From the NCBI GenBank assembly GCA_020852255.1, contig JADZBD010000011.1, positions 1 through 44,913 of the forward strand: a DNA stretch of 44,913 nucleotides. The letters are read 5' to 3'. This document shows positions 34,204-43,094 of the stretch, piece after piece. The translations under genes and the position numbers were made by a program. Within the stretch, counting starts at the first letter, position 1. Every line of letters begins with the position of its first letter. The notes under the pieces are model-generated. The model did not search any database. It was not told the origin of the DNA and worked only from the letters and a program-made list of their open reading frames with translations. The DNA is from Bacteroidia bacterium (GTDB lineage: Bacteria > Bacteroidota > Bacteroidia > JADZBD01).

Positions 34204-35102
34204 TGACAAAGAAATCAGCCCTCGGTCGCGGCCTTGGCGCACTGCTGGAGAATGCAGGCACCGATATTACATCTAATCTGGAGAGCGATCAGAAAATAGC
34301 CGGCGCCATTTCCAATATTCCCGTAAACCAGATCGAAGCTAATCCCTTCCAGCCCCGCACGGATTTTGAACGGCAGGCACTGGTAGATCTGGCCAGGAGC
34401 ATACGCGAACACGGAATCATTCAGCCGGTAACCGTTCGCAAACTGGGGTACGACAGGTACCAGCTTATTTCCGGCGAACGCCGGTTCAGGGCCTCTCAGG
34501 CAGCAGGGCTCACTTCCATTCCGGCCTATATCCGCATCGCCAATGACCAGGCCATGTTGGAAATGGCCATTATTGAAAATGTACAACGGGAAAATCTCAA
34601 CGCCATAGAAGTCGGACTCGGATACAAACGGCTCATTGACGAGTGCCACCTTACTCAGGAACAGCTCAGCGAGCGGATCGGAAAGGACCGCACTACGGTT
34701 ACGAATTATCTCCGCCTGCTCAAATTGCCGGATGAGGTTCAGGCAGGGATACGCGACCGGAAAATCTCCATGGGGCACGCCCGCGCAATTCTTGGTGTTG
34801 GAAATGAGAACGGACAACTGGATATTTTTCGCCAGGCCCTCAGTGAACATCTTTCCGTTAGACAGGTAGAAGAACTGGCCCGGCAATTCATGGACGGAAA
34901 ATATGTGGTAAAAAAGGTTAAAAAAAACGCCCGGACTAAATCTGCATCAGCACAGGATCAGCATATTCTTTCCGAACTGAGATCCCGCTTCTCCCGCCGC
35001 GCCGGTCTCATACGGAGTCCAAAAGGAAAAGGAAAGATCATTCTCCCCTTCAACAATGATGAAGAATACCGCAGGATCACGGATCTTTTGGGTATCCGGT
35101 AA
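34203..35102 (+). CDS. parB: Chromosome-partitioning protein ParB (Spo0J-type CTPase)
   Basis: 299 residues. The N-terminal VNQIEANPFQPR, the CTP-binding GERRFRA at 91-96 and ENVQREN at 125-131, a helix-turn-helix (LTQEQLSERIGKDRTTVTNY, about 150-170) for parS binding, and a basic C-terminal dimer domain. It loads onto parS and slides along origin DNA. I saw no convincing parS in the window. Confidence 0.95.
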   Translation: MTKKSALGRGLGALLENAGTDITSNLESDQKIAGAISNIPVNQIEANPFQPRTDFERQALVDLARSIREHGIIQPVTVRKLGYDRYQLISGERRFRASQAAGLTSIPAYIRIANDQAMLEMAIIENVQRENLNAIEVGLGYKRLIDECHLTQEQLSERIGKDRTTVTNYLRLLKLPDEVQAGIRDRKISMGHARAILGVGNENGQLDIFRQALSEHLSVRQVEELARQFMDGKYVVKKVKKNARTKSASAQDQHILSELRSRFSRRAGLIRSPKGKGKIILPFNNDEEYRRITDLLGIR

Positions 35103-35103
35103 T

Positions 35104-35625
35104 ATGCGCAGCGCAGTACTCCTTGGTCTCCTGATCCTCGGCGGCTCTCTGTACTGCCAGGACAGCACCAGAATAAAGAAAACGGAAAAACCCCGCTCAC
35201 CCCGCACGGCATGCATTCTCAGCGGAGTGCTTCCGGGTGCCGGGCAGGTTTACAACCGCAAGTACTGGAAAGTTCCCGTGATTTATGCCGGCATGGCGAT
35301 TCCTGCCTGGTTCGCTGCTGATATGCACCGTGAATATGATTTGTTCCGGGATGCCTACCTGCTCAGAACCGATGGCGACTCTGCAACAACAGACAACTTC
35401 CCTTTATTTACAGACGATCAGTTACGGGAGAATGTAGATTTCTACAGAAGATACCGCGACATGAATATCTTTTTGACGGCTCTTGTTTACGTTCTGAATA
35501 TTGTTGACGCCGGGGTGGATGCACACCTCAGCACCTTTAATGTCAGCAATGATTTATCCGTAAACTGGACCATCAGGCCAGGCCCTGATTCCCGGCCTCA
35601 ATACGGACTTCGTTTCACTTTTTAA
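35104..35625 (+). CDS. DUF5683 family envelope protein
   Basis: 173 residues. A signal peptide (MRSAVLLGLLILGGSLYC, then QDS) and a conserved block SGVLPGAGQVYNRKYWKVPV, then FRDAYLLRTDGD and NIVDAGVDAHL, typical of DUF5683. The family sits between parB and dapB across Bacteroidota but has no known function. The frame is open to 35056 inside parB; ATG 35104 is chosen because it follows the parB stop and starts the signal peptide. Confidence 0.85.
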   Translation: MRSAVLLGLLILGGSLYCQDSTRIKKTEKPRSPRTACILSGVLPGAGQVYNRKYWKVPVIYAGMAIPAWFAADMHREYDLFRDAYLLRTDGDSATTDNFPLFTDDQLRENVDFYRRYRDMNIFLTALVYVLNIVDAGVDAHLSTFNVSNDLSVNWTIRPGPDSRPQYGLRFTF

Positions 35626-35635
35626 TTTCTCTGAT

Positions 35636-36352
35636 ATGAATATCGCCATAATGGGTTACGGGAAAATGGGAAAAGAGATCGAGAAGGTTGCTCTCCGGCG
35701 CGGCCATCGTATTTCGGTGAAAGTAGATGAAGAAAATGCCGGCAGCATCTGCGGAAAAGACCTCAGCGGAACCGATGTAGCTATTGAATTCTCTACGCCG
35801 GAAACTGCCGTTGAAAATATCTTCAAATGCTTCGATGCGAAGATTCCCGTCATCGTAGGAACAACCGGCTGGATGGCGCGATTCCAGGATGTGAAAAACC
35901 GTTGTGAAAAAGAGAAGCAGGCGTTATTCTGGTCATCGAATTTCAGTCTGGGCGTGAATATTTTTTTCCGCATGAACGAACACCTTGCCCGACTCATGAA
36001 CGGGCAGAAAGGTTACGAACCAAGCATGACGGAGATACACCACATTCAGAAGAAGGATGCTCCAAGCGGTACAGCCATTACCCTCGCAGAAGGACTCATG
36101 AAAAATTATGAACGGAAGAAAAAATGGATCAACAACCACACCGAACGGGAAGATCAGCTCTCCGTTATTTCTCTAAGGGAAGGTGAAACACCGGGAACCC
36201 ACATTGTCCGCTGGCAATCCGAAGTAGATGATATAGAGATCCGGCATACTGCACATAACCGGAGCGGATTTGCAATTGGAGCAATTCTGGCCGCTGAATA
36301 CATGAAAGGTAAAACAGGAGTGCGCGGAATGGCTGACCTGCTGGGCTTTTAA
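35636..36352 (+). CDS. dapB: 4-hydroxy-tetrahydrodipicolinate reductase
   Basis: Reduces tetrahydrodipicolinate precursor with NAD(P)H in lysine and diaminopimelate synthesis. 238 residues, the short Bacteroidota form. The cofactor motif is GYGKMGKEIE at residues 7-16, and the substrate motif EIHHIQKKDAPSGTA is intact, including the catalytic His pair and Lys. Follows DUF5683 by 10 nt. Confidence 0.95.
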   Translation: MNIAIMGYGKMGKEIEKVALRRGHRISVKVDEENAGSICGKDLSGTDVAIEFSTPETAVENIFKCFDAKIPVIVGTTGWMARFQDVKNRCEKEKQALFWSSNFSLGVNIFFRMNEHLARLMNGQKGYEPSMTEIHHIQKKDAPSGTAITLAEGLMKNYERKKKWINNHTEREDQLSVISLREGETPGTHIVRWQSEVDDIEIRHTAHNRSGFAIGAILAAEYMKGKTGVRGMADLLGF

Positions 36353-36409
36353 CATTCCTTAACCGAATACTCATAATCTTTCACGACCTTTACGTTTTTG
36401 TAACCATAC

Positions 36410-38197
36410 ATGCTTCTGCTACTGATTGTTATTCTAACCACCCTGCTGCTCTATGCAGGGTTGGCGAAACTTTTCGCCAAGGCCGGCCTCCCAGCCTGGA
36501 AGGCATGGGTTCCCTGGCTGAATTACTACCATTGGATCAGGCTGGTAGAACGCCCCAAGTGGTGGTGGTATGTCACCTTCATCCCTGTGGTGAATATGGT
36601 CGTATTTCTGCTTATCCGCGCCGATCTCGCCAACCATTTCGGAAAACGAAAATTTGCTGAACACTTATTGGTATGGCTCTTTCCCTTCGCGGCATTTATG
36701 TGGTGGGGATACGACGCATCCGTAAAATACACCGGGTATTCTGAAAAAGAAAAAAAGATGAAGTCTGCCGGCAGAGAATGGGCAGATGCCATTGCTTTTG
36801 CCGTTCTTGCCGCCACCATCATCCGAACATTCCTCCTGGAGGCTTTTACCATTCCCACCCCCTCTTTGGAAAAATCGCTTATGGTAGGAGATTTCCTGTT
36901 CGTGAGTAAAGTAACCTACGGTCCGAAACTTCCCAACACCCCCCTCGCACTTCCGTTCATGCATCATACGGTTCCCTTGCTGGGAATTAAATCCTACAGT
37001 GAATGGCTCTCGCTCCCCTATTACCGTCTTCCTGGAATGCGCAACGTAGAACGTAATGATATTGTTGTCTTCAACTATCCTGACGGAGACACCACACTGA
37101 GCTATATGCAGGACCGCAGTTACTACAACGTAGTACGGCAGGAAGCCTTCCTTATGTGGAAGCAAAGTAATGACACGGTTAAAACAATGGCTGATTTCAT
37201 GCCTGCTGCATGGGTATATGTCAATAATCCGTCTAATCTTCCGTCCACCGGAGAGAATTCACCCTTTGGGGAAAAACTTGCCCGTCCGGTGGATAAGAGA
37301 GAAAACTACGTAAAGCGTTGTGTTGGTTTGCCGGGAGATAAATTAGAAGTCAGAGACCGTGTTCTTTTCATCAATGACCAGCCTGCTTATCAGCCCCCCG
37401 ACATGCAGTATTCCTATACCATTGGATTACGGGGCGATGATTGGGCGGAGATTCTTGACGAAATGGACATCACCGGATATACTCCCTGGTGGAAAACAAT
37501 ACCGGGAGGGGAAATCGTCCGCGATACTACCGGCGCATACTTTTTCCGAATTCACGCCACCAGCGAAAAATTCGAGATGCTCAAATCGCATCCCAGCCTG
37601 AGCTTTATTCAGGCAGACATCCAGGAAAAAGGACAGTGGGATTATTCCATTTTCCCTCACAGCCCTGATTACCCGTGGAACAACGATAATTTTGGCCCGT
37701 TTGTGTTGCCCAAAAAAGGAACATCGGTGGAAATCAATGCTAAAAACATAGTGCTCTACGACCGCATTATTGATGTGTACGAAGAAAATGATCTGAAAGT
37801 GGAAAACGAAAAAGTGTATATCAATAATAAAGAAGCCGGTTCATACACATTTAAAATGGATCATTACTGGCTGATGGGAGATAACCGCCATAACTCCGCC
37901 GACTCCCGATCCTGGGGTGTGGTTCCGGAAGATCATGTTGTAGGAACACCGGTGTTCATTTGGCTTTCTATGAAAGACCCGAATTACAATCCGTACAGCG
38001 GTACCCTGAAAGCCGGTAATATTTTCCGGAAGGACGGGAAATTCCGCTACCACCGCATGTTCACTTTTGTGAGCCGCGACGGCCTTTCCGCCTCTTTCCT
38101 GCTCCCTGCCACTATTCTATTTGCTCTCTGGTACGGATACAGCCGCTGGAAAAAGAAAAAAGAAGGAACCAAAAATCCTTCCGCACGTAAAAAATAA
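36410..38197 (+). CDS. lepB: Signal peptidase I with N-terminal DUF5684-like membrane domain
   Basis: 595 residues, longer than most signal peptidases. The first 110 residues carry three or four membrane helices with AGLPAWKAWVPWLNYYHW, a DUF5684-like module. A further helix (FAVLAATIIRTFLLEAF) leads into the S26 catalytic domain: nucleophile Ser in TPSLEKSL near residue 150, base Lys in YVKRCVGLPGDKL near 301, and MGDNRHNSADSR near 489. A large insertion separates these boxes, a feature of Bacteroidota enzymes. A final helix lies near the C-terminus. It cleaves signal peptides at the outer face of the inner membrane. Start ATG 36410 follows dapB by 57 nt. Confidence 0.93.
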   Translation: MLLLLIVILTTLLLYAGLAKLFAKAGLPAWKAWVPWLNYYHWIRLVERPKWWWYVTFIPVVNMVVFLLIRADLANHFGKRKFAEHLLVWLFPFAAFMWWGYDASVKYTGYSEKEKKMKSAGREWADAIAFAVLAATIIRTFLLEAFTIPTPSLEKSLMVGDFLFVSKVTYGPKLPNTPLALPFMHHTVPLLGIKSYSEWLSLPYYRLPGMRNVERNDIVVFNYPDGDTTLSYMQDRSYYNVVRQEAFLMWKQSNDTVKTMADFMPAAWVYVNNPSNLPSTGENSPFGEKLARPVDKRENYVKRCVGLPGDKLEVRDRVLFINDQPAYQPPDMQYSYTIGLRGDDWAEILDEMDITGYTPWWKTIPGGEIVRDTTGAYFFRIHATSEKFEMLKSHPSLSFIQADIQEKGQWDYSIFPHSPDYPWNNDNFGPFVLPKKGTSVEINAKNIVLYDRIIDVYEENDLKVENEKVYINNKEAGSYTFKMDHYWLMGDNRHNSADSRSWGVVPEDHVVGTPVFIWLSMKDPNYNPYSGTLKAGNIFRKDGKFRYHRMFTFVSRDGLSASFLLPATILFALWYGYSRWKKKKEGTKNPSARKK

Positions 38198-38198
38198 G

Positions 38199-39122
38199 GT
38201 GCAGGCCTCCCGCTTACGTAAAAACCTGTTCGCTGCCGCCACGGGAGCTATCCTACTCTACATTGCTCTCCGGCTATTGGTATTTGATATCTATTTTATC
38301 CGAAGCACCTCCATGCGCGGCACACTCTGGGAAGGGGATTACGTGCTCGTAAACAAATGGTTCTTAAATACGCCGGATCGTTACGATATCACGGTTTTTG
38401 AACCTCCTCTTCAGGATTCCTCGTACGGCGGGATCGACAGTTATATCAAACGCTGTGTGGGACTACCCGGGGATACGGTGCTCATCAGTGCCGGTGTCTT
38501 AAAAGTGAACAATGTAGAGCCGCTGATCCCTGAGCTGCTGTTCCAGTATCACATTATGACTTCGGATCAGAAAACGACAGACTCCTTGCAGAAAACTCTC
38601 CTTATTCCACCATCGGGTTTCGTACCGGGCAGCAACGCCTTCTCGGTGTTTCTCCACGCCGGACTTGCCGACAGCATCCGGCTTCTGCCAGGGGTGCTCT
38701 CCGTGGAAGTCACCCTGGATGAAAAGGGCTGGTTCGATAAGAATATTTTCCCTTTCTCCTCTTCTCTGAACTGGAACCTGGATCACTTCGGCCCCATAAT
38801 CGTTCCGGTCAAAGGGATGGAGGTTGCGATGAACGAAAAGAATTATTTGCTCTACAAGGCAATCATTCAGTTCTTTGAGAAAAAGGACATCTCTGCGAAG
38901 AACGGAAAGTACTTCATCGGAGAAACGGAGTGCGGAACATATACTTTTGAAAACGATTATTACTTTATGATGGGAGACAACCGCCATGCCTCCAGTGATT
39001 CACGGGCCTGGGGCTTTGTACCGTCTGACCATATTCGCGGAACCACAGGTCTTATTCTCTGGTCCGTTGACCCCGTAAACGGGAGTACAAGAGACCAGCG
39101 GAGGTTCCGTCTGATTCATTAA
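38199..39122 (+). CDS. Second, shorter signal peptidase I
   Basis: 307 residues with one N-terminal membrane helix (LFAAATGAILLYIALRLLVF). The nucleophile Ser lies in RSTSMRGTLWEGDY, the base Lys in YIKRCVGLPGDTV near residue 83, and MGDNRHASSDSR near 257. All catalytic boxes are intact, so it should be active, not a relic. Start GTG 38199 begins one base after the lepB stop; upstream in-frame codons would lie inside lepB. It is a tandem relative of the upstream lepB without the DUF5684-like domain. Possibly it serves a different set of exported proteins, such as T9SS cargo. Confidence 0.88.
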   Translation: MQASRLRKNLFAAATGAILLYIALRLLVFDIYFIRSTSMRGTLWEGDYVLVNKWFLNTPDRYDITVFEPPLQDSSYGGIDSYIKRCVGLPGDTVLISAGVLKVNNVEPLIPELLFQYHIMTSDQKTTDSLQKTLLIPPSGFVPGSNAFSVFLHAGLADSIRLLPGVLSVEVTLDEKGWFDKNIFPFSSSLNWNLDHFGPIIVPVKGMEVAMNEKNYLLYKAIIQFFEKKDISAKNGKYFIGETECGTYTFENDYYFMMGDNRHASSDSRAWGFVPSDHIRGTTGLILWSVDPVNGSTRDQRRFRLIH

Positions 39123-39156
39123 TTTTAGCTGCTATTCCCACAGACGTAACCCGGCA

Positions 39157-39777
39157 ATGCTGCTTCCCACGTCCTACTTCCCTCCCATCACCTGGATGAA
39201 ATATGCCTTTGATTCCGGATCATTCCGGATCGAATCCATGGAGCACTTCCCGAAACAAACCATCCGGAACCGATGCATGCTGTCGGGGCGGGAAAAGCAG
39301 ATGCTTGTGGTTCCCCTGCGCGGAAGGAAAGATAAGACCCCGACCGGTGAAATCCGGCTCGACCATTCTCAGCCGTGGCAGAGAATTCACCTGCGTACAC
39401 TGCAGGCTTTCTACCGCCGCACTCCCTGGTTTGAATTCTATGAAGATGACCTCGACGGTTTTTTCAAACGGCGCGACGAATACCTGATAGACATGAACGC
39501 TGCGCTGCTGCAAATGCTTTTCCGGTGGCTAAGATCGGACGCAGAATATTCCGTTTCTGCCTCTTACGAAAAACAGGTGCCGGACGGTGATCTGCGCAGC
39601 TGGTGGGATTCAAAGAAGATTCCTGCTGCTGCTATCACTATTCCTGATTACTGGAAAGGATCCGGCAGAACCATTCCGGCAGACCGCTTGACCAGCGTGC
39701 TTGACCTTTTCTTTTACGAAGGAAAAAATACGGGCGAAGTCCTTAAAAATGTCACGGTGCCAGTACCAGCCGTCTGA
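39157..39777 (+). CDS. WbqC family protein
   Basis: 206 residues. LLPTSYFPPITWMKYAF opens the protein and EHFPKQTIRNRCML follows, the signature of the WbqC-like family, which occurs in polysaccharide clusters and next to lepB in Bacteroidota. Enzymatic activity is not established. Cytosolic. A TAATTTTA box at 39120-39127 overlaps the previous stop codon and could drive it separately. Its 3' end overlaps the convergent gene by 26 nt. Confidence 0.85.
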   Translation: MLLPTSYFPPITWMKYAFDSGSFRIESMEHFPKQTIRNRCMLSGREKQMLVVPLRGRKDKTPTGEIRLDHSQPWQRIHLRTLQAFYRRTPWFEFYEDDLDGFFKRRDEYLIDMNAALLQMLFRWLRSDAEYSVSASYEKQVPDGDLRSWWDSKKIPAAAITIPDYWKGSGRTIPADRLTSVLDLFFYEGKNTGEVLKNVTVPVPAV

Positions 39778-40627
39778 CAAATTGTTTCTCACCGGAAAGA
39801 AAACGTACAAAATAAACACCCGGAGAAAAGCCGAGCGTGTGCACACGCGCATCAAAGAAACTGAGGTCCGGCAAGGGCTCCCGGTGAAGAACGGTCCCCG
39901 AGATGTTTAGCAACTCAAAGGTATAATCCTCCCCGGGCAATGCCGGCTCGAAGGTAACGGCGAGCTGTGAAACAGAAGAATAAAACACAGAAATAAATGT
40001 TTTCGGAGTGGAAGTCTGCACTGAAGTTCCCTGCGGTGTGGTGTAGTGAACGGAAACAGAAACCACATCCAGTTTGAACAGCGGCATTGAATCACTGCGA
40101 TTGAACACTTTGAAAAAGACTCCAAAACCGGGATCATTAATTTCAGCGGGTGTCCAGGTCTCTCCCCACAAACCGAGTCCAACGCCATAAACCCGGTTTT
40201 CATCCTGCAAATCCCAGGCTGCACTATCGGGCGTATTTGCTCCCACCATAGCGTAATTCTTGGTCAGACGAATCGTAGAATCGTATACCGCGAGCGAATG
40301 AGAAGCGAAACCGGAGAGCCGCACTTCGATGCCCGTGATTGAAGCATTGGCAGGAATTGAAAACTCAAAGCGGTTAGCGGCCATATACCGCGAGCGATAA
40401 CACATACTTTGAAAACAAAACAGGAAAGGCATTAATTCAGTTTCCGCATATTGATTATCGAACAGCTGCACCTTGTTTTCGTCCGTCCACATGGCGCCCG
40501 CACAGATCGTACAGGATGCCGGGGGATGCGTATAAGTTGAATCAGGCAATGCAACCACTGTCTGCTGCGCAGAGCAGAAAAGCGGAGAAAGCGCCAACAG
40601 AAGTACGGATAGTAAGAACCGCTTCAT
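39752..40627 (-). CDS. Secreted protein with T9SS type A-like C-terminal domain
   Basis: 291 residues with a signal peptide (MKRFLLSVLLLALSPLFCSA). A beta-rich middle domain includes RFEFSIPANASITGIEVRLS, GETWTPAEINDPGFG and VSVHYTTPQ, the layout of predicted secreted beta-sandwich proteins. The last roughly 75 residues (FEPALPGEDYTFELLN to the end) resemble a Por-type sorting domain, with the GVYFVRFLSGEKQF ending. Function unknown. Confidence 0.75.
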   Translation of the reverse strand: MKRFLLSVLLLALSPLFCSAQQTVVALPDSTYTHPPASCTICAGAMWTDENKVQLFDNQYAETELMPFLFCFQSMCYRSRYMAANRFEFSIPANASITGIEVRLSGFASHSLAVYDSTIRLTKNYAMVGANTPDSAAWDLQDENRVYGVGLGLWGETWTPAEINDPGFGVFFKVFNRSDSMPLFKLDVVSVSVHYTTPQGTSVQTSTPKTFISVFYSSVSQLAVTFEPALPGEDYTFELLNISGTVLHREPLPDLSFFDARVHTLGFSPGVYFVRFLSGEKQFVRRLVLAP

Positions 40628-40801
40628 CCGGGTGGTCCCCTTTGCTTCGTTATACGCATGTAACCATCTAAGGTTCAGGGGCTGAGAGAAGTTTAGCCCA
40701 TTGGTTCAAAAGCATCGACCAAGGGCTGTTTTTGGGGTCCCGGCCCCGGGGTATTTGCTTTATAGCCGAAAATAGCGGAGGTTTGAAAAAAGGAAAGATT
40801 C

Positions 40802-42109
40802 ATGAGCGACCGCAGAGAGTTTGTAAAGAAAGTACTCGCAGGGGCGGGAGCCTTTGCGGCCACCGGATGGCTGAACGAATCCTTCGCCGGAAAAATGGCG
40901 CCTCAGCTGAACCGGATAATATCTTTATCACCGCAAGCGGCTGCCTCGGATGAAGCCTTCTGGGAACTTGTACGTAATTCGTTCACCGTTTCGAAGGAAA
41001 TAATAAATCTGAATAACGGAGGAGTAAGTCCGCAGCCCCGGCCGGTACAGGAAGCACATATAAGAAATTACCAGTACTGTAACGAAGGTCCTTCGTACTA
41101 TATGTGGCGCATGCTGGACAAAAGCAGAGAGCCGCTGCGGAAGAAGCTGGCCGAACTGGGAGGATGTGATCCGGAAGAAGTGGCCATCAACCGGAACAGC
41201 ACGGAAGGTCTGAACTCGATCATTTTCGGACTGAATCTTAAACCGGGTGACGAAGTTGTACTGTGCAAATACGACTATCCCAACATGATGAATGCCTGGC
41301 GCCAGAGAGAAAAGCGTGACGGAATAAAACTGGTATGGGTTGATCTTGAATTGCCGTTTGAGTTTGACAAGGCAGCCCATGCTGCTTACGTACGCGCCAT
41401 GACGCCAAAAACAAAAGTGGTACACATAACGCACATGATCAACTGGTGTGGTCAAATGATGCCAGTAAAGGCCATTGCAGAGCATGCCCACTCCATCGGA
41501 GCAGAAGTAATTGTGGACGGCGCGCACACCTTTGCGCACATCGAACATAAAATTCCGGAACTCGGTTGTGATTACTACGCCACCTCCCTGCACAAATGGC
41601 TCTGCGCGCCATTCGGCAGCGGGCTGATGTGGATCAAAAAAAACAAGATCCAGAATGTATGGGCATTGCTTTCGAACGACAAACCGGACAGCAATGATAT
41701 CCGGAAATTTGAGTCGCTGGGCACGCGGAGCTTCGCGAGCGAAATGGCCATTCTGAGCGCAATAGAATTCCATGAGACCATTGGTGGAAAGCGGAAGGAA
41801 GAAAGACTGCGGTACCTGAAAGACTACTGGACACAAAAAGTGATAAAATTTCCAAAGGTCAGAATGAACACGTCACTTCAGCCGGGATGGTCATGTGCCA
41901 TTGCCAATGTATCTGTAGAAGGATGGGACGCTGTGGATATGGAGCAAACACTTTTTGAACGGCATAAAATTCATACGGTAGCCATAAAACATGAGAAGCT
42001 GAACGGCCTCCGCGTTACGCCGCACCTGTACACCAGTCTTGGCGACCTCGACAAACTCATCGAAGGACTTGAGTACATTTCGAAAACCCCTTCCCCGGGT
42101 AAAAAATGA
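40802..42109 (+). CDS. Tat-exported PLP-dependent aminotransferase class V-type enzyme
   Basis: 435 residues. The N-terminus has a twin-arginine motif (SDRREFVKK) and a weakly hydrophobic stretch (VLAGAGAFAATG), so the folded enzyme is probably exported with its cofactor. The catalytic domain resembles isopenicillin-N epimerase-like and cysteine-desulfurase-like class V enzymes: NGGVSPQPR at the start, the PLP-aspartate in VDGAHTFAHIEH, and the PLP-lysine in TSLHKWLCAPFG, about residue 265. Substrate unknown. Its last four bases overlap the start of the RidA gene. An AGGAAAG stretch just upstream may be a ribosome-binding site. Confidence 0.88.
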   Translation: MSDRREFVKKVLAGAGAFAATGWLNESFAGKMAPQLNRIISLSPQAAASDEAFWELVRNSFTVSKEIINLNNGGVSPQPRPVQEAHIRNYQYCNEGPSYYMWRMLDKSREPLRKKLAELGGCDPEEVAINRNSTEGLNSIIFGLNLKPGDEVVLCKYDYPNMMNAWRQREKRDGIKLVWVDLELPFEFDKAAHAAYVRAMTPKTKVVHITHMINWCGQMMPVKAIAEHAHSIGAEVIVDGAHTFAHIEHKIPELGCDYYATSLHKWLCAPFGSGLMWIKKNKIQNVWALLSNDKPDSNDIRKFESLGTRSFASEMAILSAIEFHETIGGKRKEERLRYLKDYWTQKVIKFPKVRMNTSLQPGWSCAIANVSVEGWDAVDMEQTLFERHKIHTVAIKHEKLNGLRVTPHLYTSLGDLDKLIEGLEYISKTPSPGKK

Positions 42110-42573
42110 AGAACACTTTATTCTGGATCACAGCCCTTGCGGCAGTGGCACTGCTGGTCTATCTGAATTTTTTTAAAAAAGATGCCTCTGATCCCGATCC
42201 CGGGATTATCTTCTCTGCTGATGCTCCGAAACCCATAGGTCCTTACAGCCAGGCTGTAAGCAGAGGAAATGCTGTTTTTGTTTCCGGGCAGATTGCAATG
42301 GATCCAAAAACAGGAAAGATGGATACCGCAGATATCGGGCGTGAGACCGAACGGGTGCTGACTAATATCCGGGCAGTGCTCTCCTCCGTGAAGCTGGAAA
42401 TGAAGAATGTAGTGAAATGCACCGTATTTATGACCGATCTTCAGGACTTCAAGGCAATGAATGCCACCTACGCGAAATTTTTTTCGTCGAACCCGCCGGC
42501 ACGGGAAACCGTGCAGGTTTCAGGACTGCCTGCAGGTGCACACGTTGAAATTTCAGTAATCGCTATCCGGTGA
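42106..42573 (+). CDS. RidA family protein with N-terminal membrane anchor
   Basis: 155 residues. A single hydrophobic segment (LFWITALAAVALLVYL, about 5-22) followed by KK precedes a complete RidA domain: PKPIGPYSQAV, VFVSGQI, MTDLQDF and the active-site arginine in PARETVQVSGLP near residue 131. RidA proteins deaminate enamine/imine intermediates that PLP enzymes leak, and are normally cytosolic and unanchored. The ATGA overlap with the Tat-signal PLP gene suggests a working pair outside the cytoplasm, although topology from charge alone is ambiguous. Confidence 0.88.
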   Translation: MKNTLFWITALAAVALLVYLNFFKKDASDPDPGIIFSADAPKPIGPYSQAVSRGNAVFVSGQIAMDPKTGKMDTADIGRETERVLTNIRAVLSSVKLEMKNVVKCTVFMTDLQDFKAMNATYAKFFSSNPPARETVQVSGLPAGAHVEISVIAIR

Positions 42574-42578
42574 TGATC

Positions 42579-42866
42579 TTACTCCTTCGCGGCGTCGCGA
42601 AGTTTTTTGTTCTCCCTGCGCAATGCAACATTCTCCTCCTTCAGGTCATCCACCTCATAGCGCGTAAGTTTTAACTTCTCGTTCAACTCCTTCTTTTGCT
42701 TCAGAAGGTCTTCAATCTCCTCTTTATACTTCGCGATCTTTCCTTTATGTGTCTCCGCCTGTTTCTCCAGTTCCTCGTTCATTTTTCGAAGGTCAGCGTA
42801 GGAATGAATTTTCTCCGGAGACTGCTTCTTCGGAATCAGGCGGTATGAATTCAACTTATAAGCCAT
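42579..42866 (-). CDS. Small coiled-coil protein, function unknown
   Basis: 95 residues, strongly charged. From about residue 30 it is one long coiled coil with heptads (LKQKKELNEKLKLTRYEV, DDLKEENVALRRENKKL) and no signal peptide or membrane helix. It may self-associate or act as an adaptor. It converges with the RidA gene (5-nt gap). A perfect -7 box lies at 42913-42920. Confidence 0.65.
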   Translation of the reverse strand: MAYKLNSYRLIPKKQSPEKIHSYADLRKMNEELEKQAETHKGKIAKYKEEIEDLLKQKKELNEKLKLTRYEVDDLKEENVALRRENKKLRDAAKE

Positions 42867-42912
42867 TTAAAAAAGCTATTATCTGTGTTGTTTAAAAATC
42901 CTTTCTGGCGTG

Positions 42913-42920
42913 CAAAAATA
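42913..42920 (-). promoter_or_regulatory. -7 box of the coiled-coil gene
   Basis: Minus-strand TATTTTTG fits TAnnTTTG exactly. Expected leader of about 40 nt. No TTTG 19-20 nt upstream. Confidence 0.45.
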
Positions 42921-43056
42921 TGCTTTTTGAGATAGCAGTACGCGGATTTTAACCAAAAGATAAGGGTGAAAAAAATATTGTCGGCAATGCTTTGCAGATA
43001 TCAGAATTTTTCCTTTATTCCCATTCGCACAGCGGAGCTTACATAGCTTTTTAAGC

Positions 43057-43064
43057 TATATTTG
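43057..43064 (+). promoter_or_regulatory. -7 box of the acyl-CoA carboxylase gene
   Basis: TATATTTG, exact consensus, about 30 nt before ATG 43095. An in-frame TTG at 43062 lies inside it and is therefore not the start. Confidence 0.5.
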
Positions 43065-43094
43065 AAGCTCATTATCAAATCTATACCACCTCCG

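Noticed and set aside
35056-35103. Earlier start for the DUF5683 gene
   Set aside because: It lies inside parB and would put extra residues before the signal peptide.
38121-38198. Earlier TTG start for the second signal peptidase
   Set aside because: It lies inside lepB; GTG 38199 directly follows the lepB stop and leads into the membrane helix.
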